The notes under the pieces: generated by a model
Told to the model about the DNA's origin: nothing
The model's database searches: none
What the model saw: the letters and a program-made list of their open reading frames with translations, nothing else
Source: Bacteroidota bacterium
GTDB taxonomy: Bacteria; Bacteroidota; Bacteroidia; NS11-12g; UBA955
DNA length: 6,872 nucleotides
Direction of reading: 5' to 3'
NCBI GenBank assembly: GCA_947460045.1
Contig: CANHGC010000082.1
Coordinates: 1 to 6,872, forward strand
Made by a program: the position numbers and the translations under genes
In this document: in pieces, positions 1-6,509 of the stretch
How positions within the stretch are numbered: the stretch's first letter is position 1
Layout of the letters: every line of letters starts with the position of its first letter

Positions 1-1398
1 CGTAACCCCATAATTCTGCAAAACGGTGATATCGTACTTGATGTTCTGAGCGATTTTTAATTTACTAGACAATAACACCCCTTTGAATCGATCAACCAAA
101 GCCACAGCCTCATCACGGTTCGATGATACCGGCACGTACCAACCTTTGAAGGCGGCAGTACTGAACGACAGCCCCACCAATTCGGCGTGCAGAGATTCTA
201 CATCCGTGGTTTCTGTATCGAAGCAAAAATCTGTGGCCCCATTCAGCTCTTCAAGCAATGCCAATAGTGATTCTTCGGTATCCGCAATGCGATATTCATG
301 CGCCACATCTTGAATGGTTTTATACACCGCAACCTCTTCTTCCGATACCGATTCTGAATCCTCCAATACCTGATCGAACATCGAAGTTTGATTGGCCGGC
401 TGTGGTTTTGCTTTCTTGGGCGATGCCGGGGCGATGGGATTGCCAAACAAATCAACACCCCCGCTGCGACTCGGCGATGAGTCCCCGATACGACTATCTG
501 CGGAAGCCTCGGCAGATCCACCAGATTCTCCCAACACGCGACGCATCAATGTTCTAAACTCCAACTCCTCAAAGACCTCACGCAAGGCAGGTTCATTTAC
601 GGGCTCCATTTTCAACGCTTCCAAATCCAATTCTATCGGAACCTGTGTATCAATTGTGGCCAACCATTTACTCACCTTCGCCTGCTCTGTAAAATTGCGA
701 AAGTTCTCCTGCATCTTGCCTTTAAGCTTGTCGATATTTTCCAAGATGACTTCCATACTGCCGTATTCTTGAATCAACTTTTTAGCGGTCTTTTCACCCA
801 CTCCAGGTACACCTGGAATGTTGTCAGACGCATCGCCCCACAAACCCAAAATATCAATCACCTGCTTTGGATCGGTAATTTCCCACTTCTTCAGAATCTC
901 CTCCACACCCAAAATCTCATCGCCATTGCCCATTCGCGCAGGCTTATAAATTTTCACATTGTCGCGCACCAACTGACCGAAATCTTTGTCGGGCGTCATC
1001 ATGAAAACATCATACCCCAAATCACCCGCTTTCCATGCCAAGGTGCCGATAATGTCATCGGCTTCATAACCATCCATCGTAATCACGGGGATGTTGAATC
1101 CCTCAATAATGCGAAAAATATAAGGAATGCTCTTGCGCAAATCCTCAGGCATTTCCTCCCGCTGGGCCTTGTAAGCTTCAAATTGAATGTGGCGTTGGGT
1201 GGGTGCGGAAGTATCAAATACCACAGCAATGTGCGTAGGTTTTTGCTTGCGCAAAATCTCCAGCAAAGTATTGGTAAAACCCATCATCGCACTGGCATTC
1301 AAGCCGGTACTGGTGATGCGGGGATTCTGAATAAAAGCAAAAAAAGCCCTGTAAATCAAGGCCATCCCATCGAGCAAAAATATCTTTCCGTGTTGCAT
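1..1398 (-). CDS. polA: DNA polymerase I, N-terminal part (5'-3' exonuclease plus start of 3'-5' exonuclease); runs off the left edge
   Basis: The reading frame opens at ATG 1396-1398 and stays open for 466 codons to the window edge, so the polymerase domain is missing only because of the cut. Pol I removes RNA primers and fills gaps in replication and excision repair. Residues about 1-285 are the 5' nuclease: metal-ligand regions LLDGMALIYRAFFA (D10), VVFD (D62), YKAQR (76-80), EADD (112-115), TPDKD (135-139) and the helix-hairpin-helix stretch GDASDNIPGVPGVGEKTA (188-205). Residues about 287-345 are a Ser/Gly/Pro-rich linker including DLFG. The proofreading domain follows: FDTET gives the ExoI residues D394 and E396, and NIKYD gives the ExoII residue D456, so proofreading looks intact as far as visible. 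No Shine-Dalgarno precedes the ATG, which is common in Bacteroidota. msrB lies upstream on the same strand, 98 bp away. Confidence 0.97.
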   Translation of the reverse strand, partial: MQHGKIFLLDGMALIYRAFFAFIQNPRITSTGLNASAMMGFTNTLLEILRKQKPTHIAVVFDTSAPTQRHIQFEAYKAQREEMPEDLRKSIPYIFRIIEGFNIPVITMDGYEADDIIGTLAWKAGDLGYDVFMMTPDKDFGQLVRDNVKIYKPARMGNGDEILGVEEILKKWEITDPKQVIDILGLWGDASDNIPGVPGVGEKTAKKLIQEYGSMEVILENIDKLKGKMQENFRNFTEQAKVSKWLATIDTQVPIELDLEALKMEPVNEPALREVFEELEFRTLMRRVLGESGGSAEASADSRIGDSSPSRSGGVDLFGNPIAPASPKKAKPQPANQTSMFDQVLEDSESVSEEEVAVYKTIQDVAHEYRIADTEESLLALLEELNGATDFCFDTETTDVESLHAELVGLSFSTAAFKGWYVPVSSNRDEAVALVDRFKGVLLSSKLKIAQNIKYDITVLQNYGVT

Positions 1399-1432
1399 TA
1401 GAACAAAGTAGCAAGATACACAGAATCAACAC

Positions 1433-1450
1433 CAAATCTCGCAAGATTTG
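1433..1450. repeat. Perfect 7-bp inverted repeat in the msrB-polA gap
   Basis: CAAATCT (1433-1439) and AGATTTG (1444-1450) pair perfectly around the 4-nt loop CGCA. It lies about 35 nt upstream of the polA ATG and 46 bp downstream of the msrB stop. Neither strand has a T-run after it, so it is not a standard intrinsic terminator. It could be a leader hairpin of polA, a binding site, or chance. Confidence 0.4.
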
Positions 1451-1496
1451 ACCCAATAAACGATTAATTGAAGGCCGCGATTGGCCGTTGATAAAC

Positions 1497-2030
1497 CTAA
1501 GGTTTTTTCTTGAAACCCAAACTCACGCCATTGATACAATAACGCAAACCCGTTGGTTGACCGTATCCATCGGTAAATACATGACCCAAATGTCCACCGC
1601 AAGCACTGCAAACCACTTCAACCCGGTTCATGCCGTGGGATACATCTGGAATCTCTTTGATCTTCGACGAATCAATGCCTTTGTAAAAACTTGGCCAACC
1701 GCAACCCGCATCAAATTTGGTCTCGCTGGAAAACAGTTCCTGTCCACAACCCTTACAAACATAAGTTCCAGCCTCCCACAAAGTCTCATATTCACTGGTA
1801 AAAGGCCGCTCAGTTCCCTTCAATCTCAATACCCTAAACGCCTCGTCACCCAACGCATTTTTCCATTCTTCTTCTGTTTTTTGTACCTGATATGACATCG
1901 TTTTTACCTTATTTGTATCTCCCAAAGCGCCATTGTTCAAGGCAGATGATGATTCCTTTGCCTGACAGCCCAATTGTATAAGAACCGCCAAAATTGCAAT
2001 CAACCCGCGTCCAATGTTTTTGCATCGCAT
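1497..2030 (-). CDS. msrB: Peptide-methionine (R)-S-oxide reductase MsrB, probable lipoprotein
   Basis: MsrB reduces methionine-R-sulfoxide in oxidised proteins back to methionine using a thiol donor. From ATG 2028-2030 the protein has 177 residues. An in-frame TTG two codons upstream (2036) is possible, but a TAG sits directly before it and the ATG is the simpler choice. Residues 46-177 form the MsrB domain: zinc-binding CKGC (C92, C95) and CSAC (C141, C144), the resolving cysteine in GCGWPSF (C110), GHVF (149-152), and the catalytic cysteine in RYCING (C165). The N-terminus is a short basic stretch, a hydrophobic segment (about 9-20) and LGCQAKESSS, which fits a lipoprotein signal with C22 lipidated, although Q at -3 is not a textbook lipobox. 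An internal ATG (M45, MSYQVQKTEEEWK) could produce a cytoplasmic form starting at the usual MsrB N-terminus. polA follows 98 bp downstream on the same strand; co-transcription is possible. Confidence 0.95.
   Translation of the reverse strand: MRCKNIGRGLIAILAVLIQLGCQAKESSSALNNGALGDTNKVKTMSYQVQKTEEEWKNALGDEAFRVLRLKGTERPFTSEYETLWEAGTYVCKGCGQELFSSETKFDAGCGWPSFYKGIDSSKIKEIPDVSHGMNRVEVVCSACGGHLGHVFTDGYGQPTGLRYCINGVSLGFKKKP
1994..2022 (+). promoter_or_regulatory. Possible Bacteroidota promoter for the AcpH-like gene
   Basis: TTG (1994-1996) is followed after 18 bp by TGTTTTTG (2015-2022), one mismatch from the TAnnTTTG -7 element. It would give a leader of roughly 50 nt before ATG 2080. It lies inside the 5' end of msrB on the opposite strand, which leaves only 49 bp between the two start codons. 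The motif match is by eye only. Confidence 0.28.
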
Positions 2031-2079
2031 GTTCAACTAACAAAAATGTTTCGAAAGGGTTGTAAGTTCGCAGAGATTC

Positions 2080-2766
2080 ATGAACTTTTTCAGTCATTTT
2101 ATGGTGGACCACCAAATCCACAGACCCAATTTCAATGTGGGTTTGATCGCGCCCGATTTGCTGCGCAATTTCACCCCGAAGCATTGCAAGTTTCACTTCG
2201 CAGAATTTCAACAACAAACCGCCAATCACTACCACCCAAACAACCCCGCTTTACACGATTTTTTTTCGGGCTGCTTGCAACACATCGATAGAGACAAAGA
2301 ATTTCATCAATCCGCATTCTTTGAAGAAGCTTACCAAACATTGAGAGAATCATGGCGAAATACCTGCTTAGAATTCAACATCCCCAAATATTGGTTTTCA
2401 CTTCATGTATTAATTGAAATGATGTTAGATAAATATTTTATAGATAATAATTTAGAAAAATTAGAATTATTCTATCATCAGCTCAATTCACAAACAAACA
2501 CCTACGAAATTGCCTTAAATGCCATGAACCACCCTTCGGCCCAAACTTTCATGGATCGCTATCAAATATTCTGTGAGAAACAATATTTGTTTCACTATCA
2601 AAACATACAACGGGTGGCATACGCTTTACACAGAGTGTATGATCAAATTGGCATTCGCGTTGATTGGTACCAACTGCACGAAAATCAAATCGTTGGCAAC
2701 ATTGAAGCGCAATTCAAAATCATTGAACCCTTGTGCGCAATGTATTTTCCTACATCACCCAAATAG
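2080..2766 (+). CDS. Acyl-carrier-protein phosphodiesterase (AcpH)-like hypothetical protein
   Basis: A 228-residue soluble, mostly helical protein with no signal peptide. I read it as a remote homologue of E. coli AcpH, the enzyme that removes 4'-phosphopantetheine from acyl carrier protein. The match rests on spaced features in the same order: MNFFSH at the start (AcpH MNFLAH); NVGLIAPDLL (19-28; AcpH GNLLADFV, D26); GCLQHIDRDKEFH (64-76), with H68 and D72 in the HxxxD spacing of AcpH HRRID; a helix with H109, E113 and D117; QYLFHYQNIQRV (168-179; AcpH QWLVRYRDMDFI); and a closing IEAQF...YFP (208-224; AcpH LETRFWQFYP). The matching MNF start supports ATG 2080. Overall identity is low, so substrate and even activity are uncertain; another metal-dependent hydrolase of the same fold is possible. 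It diverges from msrB and ends 2 bp before the end of the convergent operon. The stretch around 2401-2480 is markedly AT-rich. Confidence 0.85.
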   Translation: MNFFSHFMVDHQIHRPNFNVGLIAPDLLRNFTPKHCKFHFAEFQQQTANHYHPNNPALHDFFSGCLQHIDRDKEFHQSAFFEEAYQTLRESWRNTCLEFNIPKYWFSLHVLIEMMLDKYFIDNNLEKLELFYHQLNSQTNTYEIALNAMNHPSAQTFMDRYQIFCEKQYLFHYQNIQRVAYALHRVYDQIGIRVDWYQLHENQIVGNIEAQFKIIEPLCAMYFPTSPK

Positions 2767-2768
2767 GA

Positions 2769-3740
2769 TCAATACAAAGTGTAAATCAACGTAGCCAGCA
2801 AACACACATTCAACAACTCCTTCCACCAGTGCTTCTTCTCACCCGTAAAAAATGATGCGATGAATATTGCAGCAGGGAAGGCGAGCAACAAATGAAAACT
2901 CTTCAACTCTTTCCAATGCAACAGCATCAACAGCAAACTGTATACAAAAAACAAGATTACAACCAATTTACTGCGCCTAACCTCCACATTTTCTTTGTAA
3001 TAGGTCCCAACCTGCCTAATCAGCCCGAACAAAGACAACAATAAAAAAAACGCAAACGCGCTATAACCGGCAAAAACCCCGGCCACACCACTGCCAAAAA
3101 CCTCGATGTTTATGGGTGTAGTGCTAATGTTCTTCATACTCGTCAAATCCCAACCATTGATAAAAATCAAAGAACGAAGCACATAATAAGGCAGTGTAAG
3201 TCCAAACACAATGGCCAAAACATCTCTAATCACAATGGTCTTGTACACCAAAACACAAGCCAAAACAAACAGCAAAATCATCAAATGATCTGGCACAATC
3301 AAGATGGAAATACCAAAAGCCATGGAACTGTAGAACAGCAAAACGGTGGAATAGCCCTCCCTCAACTTCAGCAAACACAGCAGCCCAATAAATACGCAAA
3401 AATTGCCGAAGTGGTACTCTGTAATCAGCAGATTTTCAGGATAAATACTCTGCAATAAAATAAAAAAATACGCGGGCAAATACCCCACAGGCTTCAACAA
3501 TCCATGAGACCTGGCAATTTCATTGATCAGAAAAGCTTGTGCAATCACCATCAACAACGAAACCAATACAGACACAACCGGCCACGCATTCAAACCCAAC
3601 ACCATTGGCGCCAATATCCCCGGCTTTGAGATGGTTCCCACCGATGGCAAATACCACAACGCAGGTATCCTTATCGCAAAAGCCAGCAATACAACTAGAA
3701 CCAAAGTAAATAACCCGCTGTCTTTTAACCTACTAATCAT
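2769..3740 (-). CDS. Polytopic inner-membrane protein, resembles DUF6427
   Basis: A 323-residue, very hydrophobic protein with about ten predicted membrane segments, roughly at residues 9-29, 44-73, 84-100, 111-126, 132-149, 152-169, 172-194, 215-241, 258-275 and 282-298, with a possible short one at the C-terminus (309-322). Basic loops such as RRSK (255-258) and KELK (277-280) would face the cytoplasm. From memory the pattern LPAYFFILLQSIYPENL (88-104) and the late LLLAFPAAIFIASFF (284-298) resemble the Bacteroidota family DUF6427, whose function is unknown to me. I see no transporter signature, catalytic motif or ATP-binding site. Its ATG (3738-3740) overlaps the end of the upstream secreted-protein gene by 8 bp, indicating translational coupling and perhaps a shared role at the cell envelope. 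The TGA stop lies 2 bp from the end of the convergent AcpH-like gene, with no hairpin terminator between. Confidence 0.85.
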   Translation of the reverse strand: MISRLKDSGLFTLVLVVLLAFAIRIPALWYLPSVGTISKPGILAPMVLGLNAWPVVSVLVSLLMVIAQAFLINEIARSHGLLKPVGYLPAYFFILLQSIYPENLLITEYHFGNFCVFIGLLCLLKLREGYSTVLLFYSSMAFGISILIVPDHLMILLFVLACVLVYKTIVIRDVLAIVFGLTLPYYVLRSLIFINGWDLTSMKNISTTPINIEVFGSGVAGVFAGYSAFAFFLLLSLFGLIRQVGTYYKENVEVRRSKLVVILFFVYSLLLMLLHWKELKSFHLLLAFPAAIFIASFFTGEKKHWWKELLNVCLLATLIYTLY

Positions 3741-5226
3741 TTGATATCACCTGTAACCAATGCCATTGCTTGTCTCTGTAAATGGGAAGCGTTAAAGTAC
3801 AATAATCCGTTTCGCCGCCTTCGTAAGGAACAATCGATCCCGGAATATTATCACTTCGAAACAACCAATCTCTGTGAACAACAAAGTTATTATCTATTTT
3901 CACATGCACCACACGATTAATTTCCCCTTCATCATCATTGTAAACCAAATTCAAACTCCCGGCACAAACATAATGTGCGAAACCAAACAAATGGAGCATC
4001 GCAGAAGAACCCACCTGCGTTTTTCTAATCATCACCACAGAATCCAATGCCCCATCCGCTCCCAAATATTGTAACGCAATATCACCATAATGGAAAAACA
4101 ACTTGCTGCTGGTTTGTGGAACGCCATTCACATAATAGGTTTCCATTTGTCGGCTCTCATAAAACTGTTCTGAAATCAACAACCTCCCACCATGGCTCAA
4201 ACCAATCACATCCCTGATAAAATAGTTCTCCGGTTTCGATGATTTCTTGATCGCCATCAAACCCGATAATTGTTTGAAATCCCTATCATTCCAACCATAT
4301 TGTTCAATCATCAAAGAATCCTTGCCCGCGCCAAGCGTCTCGATTTCCCCTCGAAAATGCCCGTGTATCCCTTGCGATTTCCATTCTGACCAATAGCCCC
4401 AAATTTCAAAATCTTCCCCATTGGCAGGCATCACCACGTTGGCATCCAACACCGTGCCGCTCAATTCTATAGACTCATGATGGGTCAGAAAATTCTTTCT
4501 GTGTATCATGTGAAAATGGCTGTAATCTTTTCGCTGATTGAACAATGCGTTCCCGTAATAATTGTCCTTGTAGATCAAAGCCAAATTGCCTTTGCCCGAC
4601 ACTTCCGCCGATGCCCAAGCCACATCATCCACCCCAAGATTGCGAACTATTGATGTGCTAAAGCTATCAATCAAATTGCCATTCACATCCAGCGTTAATG
4701 CCCATGCCGATGAAGTTTTTAAGCCTTGGATTCCCATACCTTGAACAAAGCCAAAAACACCCACAGCTTTTCTATCCAAAGACAGCGTGGTCTCAAACGA
4801 ACGAACATCCACCTCAACACCCGAAATGGTGGCAACCTCTCGCGTTGCGATATCGCCCTGCAAATCCAAACCCAAACGATGATGGAAAAACTTGTATGTC
4901 ATCCGCTTCGATTTCACCACACTCAACCAAAAAACAAATGAATCGGTACATGCAACCCTCAAAACAATGTGCTTACTCTGGGCCTCTACTTTGCGATCCG
5001 CTTCAAAGGCCAACTCTTCCGAATATCGCTCCAAAACAAACCCATGGGAATAATCAACACCCCCCGAATACATAGAAAAAACTCCCCCACCAACCTGTCC
5101 CAATGCCTTGCGATATTGGCTTTTGTGCTGCGACAAACCCGCCTGATTCGATACAATTGTGGTTTGACCCATCAACCCCATCGAAATCAAACAAAACAAA
5201 CACCCAACAATCCTTTTGTACAACAC
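3733..5226 (-). CDS. Secreted protein with propeller-like repeats, function unknown
   Basis: The frame encodes 497 residues from GTG 5226. I chose this start because it gives a clean signal peptide, MLYKRIVGCLFCLISMGLMG then Q21, and leaves the hflX promoter free. No in-frame ATG exists upstream of the signal core. Alternatives are TTG 5262 (509 residues; AGGTGA four bases upstream), GTG 5241 and TTG 5223. The mature part shows loosely repeated blocks of hydrophobic strand, aromatic-rich loop and a 'lD..G.l' turn, for example 176-188 (ALTLDVNGNLIDS), 215-226 (LALIYKDNYYGN), 347-396 (GRLLISEQFY, then HYGDI, then LGADGALDS) and 427-444 (LVYNDDEGEINRVVHVKI). These suggest a beta-propeller exported to the periplasm or cell surface. 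I recall similar 'gg..l..Eqfy...yhYgDI...G.i' blocks in unnamed Bacteroidota proteins. There is no recognisable type IX sorting domain at the C-terminus. It is the first gene of an operon with the downstream membrane protein. Confidence 0.83.
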   Translation of the reverse strand: MLYKRIVGCLFCLISMGLMGQTTIVSNQAGLSQHKSQYRKALGQVGGGVFSMYSGGVDYSHGFVLERYSEELAFEADRKVEAQSKHIVLRVACTDSFVFWLSVVKSKRMTYKFFHHRLGLDLQGDIATREVATISGVEVDVRSFETTLSLDRKAVGVFGFVQGMGIQGLKTSSAWALTLDVNGNLIDSFSTSIVRNLGVDDVAWASAEVSGKGNLALIYKDNYYGNALFNQRKDYSHFHMIHRKNFLTHHESIELSGTVLDANVVMPANGEDFEIWGYWSEWKSQGIHGHFRGEIETLGAGKDSLMIEQYGWNDRDFKQLSGLMAIKKSSKPENYFIRDVIGLSHGGRLLISEQFYESRQMETYYVNGVPQTSSKLFFHYGDIALQYLGADGALDSVVMIRKTQVGSSAMLHLFGFAHYVCAGSLNLVYNDDEGEINRVVHVKIDNNFVVHRDWLFRSDNIPGSIVPYEGGETDYCTLTLPIYRDKQWHWLQVISND

Positions 5227-5250
5227 AATCTCAAAAATCACTCTCCTTGA

Positions 5251-5279
5251 TTGAATTGCCAAGCACTCACCTAATTTTG
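5251..5279 (+). promoter_or_regulatory. Likely hflX promoter (Bacteroidota -33/-7 type)
   Basis: TAATTTTG at 5272-5279 matches the Bacteroidota -7 consensus TAnnTTTG exactly. TTG at 5251-5253 lies 18 bp upstream, within the usual range for the -33 element; a second TTG at 5247-5249 would give 22 bp. Transcription would begin near 5285, leaving a leader of about 20 nt before the proposed TTG start at 5307. If the opposite-strand gene starts at TTG 5262, this promoter overlaps its first codons; if it starts at GTG 5226, the promoter is intergenic. Confidence 0.55.
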
Positions 5280-5292
5280 CATCATTATTTTA

Positions 5293-5318
5293 ATACCAAC
5301 CCTACTTTGCATACCAAC
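5293..5318. repeat. 8-bp direct repeat ATACCAAC in the hflX leader
   Basis: ATACCAAC occurs at 5293-5300 and again at 5311-5318, 18 bp apart start to start, on either side of CTACTTTGC. A TTTGCAT heptamer is also repeated nearby (5276-5282 and 5306-5312). The pair brackets the proposed hflX start codon. It could be an operator or chance in a short AT-rich region. Confidence 0.35.
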
Positions 5319-6479
5319 GAAATAAAAATAGAAAGCGCCATTGTTGTAGGTGTCAATACACCCAAACAAACCGTTCCCATCGATGAATCTCTCGCCGAAC
5401 TCGAACAATTGGTTTTCACTTCTGGCGCAATCTCTAAAAAACGCTTCATTCAAAACCTTGAACACCCCCAGCCCAAAACCTACGTGGGCAAAGGTAAATT
5501 GGAAGAAATCAAGCAATATGTGCTCAAAAACAACATTGATTTGGTGATTTTCGACGATGAACTCACTCCCGCACAAGTCAGAAACATCGAAACGGAAATT
5601 GAAAACACAAAAATCTTAAGTCGTACCCACCTCATCCTCGACATCTTCGCCACCAACGCTAAAACCGCCCAAGCCAAAACCCAAGTAGAACTGGCACAAA
5701 GCATTTTTATGCTCCCCAGGCTGACAGGACTTTGGACGCACCTTTCAAAACAAAAAGGAGGTATCGGAATGAAAGGGCCAGGGGAAAAGGAAATCGAAAC
5801 AGATAGGCGTGTACTGCGCGATAAAATCGCACTGCTTAAAACCAAACTGCAAGACATCGAAAAGATTGGTTTTACCCAGAGAAAGTCGCGCGATGGTGTT
5901 TTTCGCTGCGCACTTGTGGGTTATACCAACGTGGGGAAAAGTACCGTGATGAACCTATTGAGCCGGTCCGACGTTTTGGTTGAAAACAAGTTGTTTGCTA
6001 CGCTCGATGCTACCGTGAGAAAGGTGGTTTTACCCCATCCTGAAGACATCGGGGCGATGGTGCCCCTGCTTTTGTCTGATACCGTGGGTTTCATCCGAAA
6101 ACTGCCCACATTGCTCATTGAAAGTTTCAAAAGCACCCTGGCCGAAGCCATGGAAACCGATTTGCTCATTCACGTAGTAGACATTTCCAACCCCGCTTTC
6201 GAACAACAAATGATGAGCGTGAAAGAGATTTTACACGAAATTGGCGCGAGCAACAAACCCGAACTGATTGTTTTTAATAAAATTGATGCTTTCAAGGAAA
6301 GTGACGACGACGATTTTTTTGTGGGATCAACCGGTTTAACCATCGAACAATTCGAGAAAAGTTGGATCGCCAAAGAAATTGCACCCGCCGTTTTTATCTC
6401 CGCCACAAACAACTCGAACATCGAAAAGCTGAGAGCCACCATCGTGGAAATGCTATTACAACAAAAAATGGCCAGATAA
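5307..6479 (+). CDS. hflX: GTPase HflX, ribosome-associated
   Basis: HflX is a GTPase of the Obg-HflX superfamily that binds the 50S subunit and splits stalled ribosomes under heat or antibiotic stress. The proposed start, TTG 5307, gives 390 residues beginning MHTNEIKIESAIVVGV, a usual length and N-terminus for the family. No ATG exists in any plus-strand frame between 5200 and 5340, so a rare start is required; TTG 5277 is the main alternative. The N-terminal HflX domain contains TYVGKGKLEEI (58-68) and FDDELTPAQVRNIE (82-95). The glycine-rich linker GGIGMKGPGEKEIETDRR (151-168) precedes a long helix. The G domain follows: G1 GYTNVGKS (205-212), G2 ATLDAT (231-236), G3 DTVG (258-261), G4 NKID (324-327) and G5 SAT (365-367). 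All GTP-binding motifs are intact. The longer frame reaching back to ATG 5103 merely overlaps the opposite-strand gene. The stop codon lies inside the terminator loop. Confidence 0.95.
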   Translation: MHTNEIKIESAIVVGVNTPKQTVPIDESLAELEQLVFTSGAISKKRFIQNLEHPQPKTYVGKGKLEEIKQYVLKNNIDLVIFDDELTPAQVRNIETEIENTKILSRTHLILDIFATNAKTAQAKTQVELAQSIFMLPRLTGLWTHLSKQKGGIGMKGPGEKEIETDRRVLRDKIALLKTKLQDIEKIGFTQRKSRDGVFRCALVGYTNVGKSTVMNLLSRSDVLVENKLFATLDATVRKVVLPHPEDIGAMVPLLLSDTVGFIRKLPTLLIESFKSTLAEAMETDLLIHVVDISNPAFEQQMMSVKEILHEIGASNKPELIVFNKIDAFKESDDDDFFVGSTGLTIEQFEKSWIAKEIAPAVFISATNNSNIEKLRATIVEMLLQQKMAR

Positions 6480-6494
6480 ATCTGGCCATTTTTT
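6463..6494. terminator. Bidirectional intrinsic terminator between hflX and the DUF2795-like gene
   Basis: A 14-bp perfect stem pairs 6463-6476 with 6481-6494 around the tetraloop TAAA (6477-6480). The GC core is TGGCCAGA/TCTGGCCA. On the plus strand the stem runs into T7 (6489-6495); on the minus strand the A-run 6463-6468 becomes a U-tract. It therefore serves both convergent genes. It also encodes the last HflX residues (Met-Ala-Arg), and the TAA stop (6477-6479) occupies the loop. Confidence 0.9.
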
Positions 6495-6509
6495 TCTCTT
6501 TACCAAAGA

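Noticed and set aside
769..1401. 210-codon plus-strand open frame opposite polA
   Set aside because: It is the antisense shadow of the well-supported polA frame; its product shows no recognisable domain.
1473..1486. GGCC...GGCC inverted repeat after msrB as a terminator
   Set aside because: The stem is only 4 bp and is not followed by a proper U-tract on the minus strand.
2041..2048. CATTTTTG (minus strand) as the -7 element of msrB
   Set aside because: It has a mismatch at the first T of TAnnTTTG, and no TTG occurs at 17-23 bp upstream.
1909..2235. 108-codon minus-strand frame across the msrB/AcpH-like junction
   Set aside because: It overlaps both better-supported genes in other frames and matches no family I recognise.
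4698..5075. 125-codon plus-strand open frame opposite the secreted-protein gene
   Set aside because: The product is rich in Pro, Gln, His and Asn, as expected from reverse-strand reading of a coding sequence, and shows no family likeness.
5103..5306. N-terminal extension of the hflX frame back to ATG 5103
   Set aside because: The extra 68 residues lie opposite the start of the secreted-protein gene, have a composition unlike HflX, and sit upstream of the likely hflX promoter. The family normally begins only 10-20 residues before the IVVGV segment.
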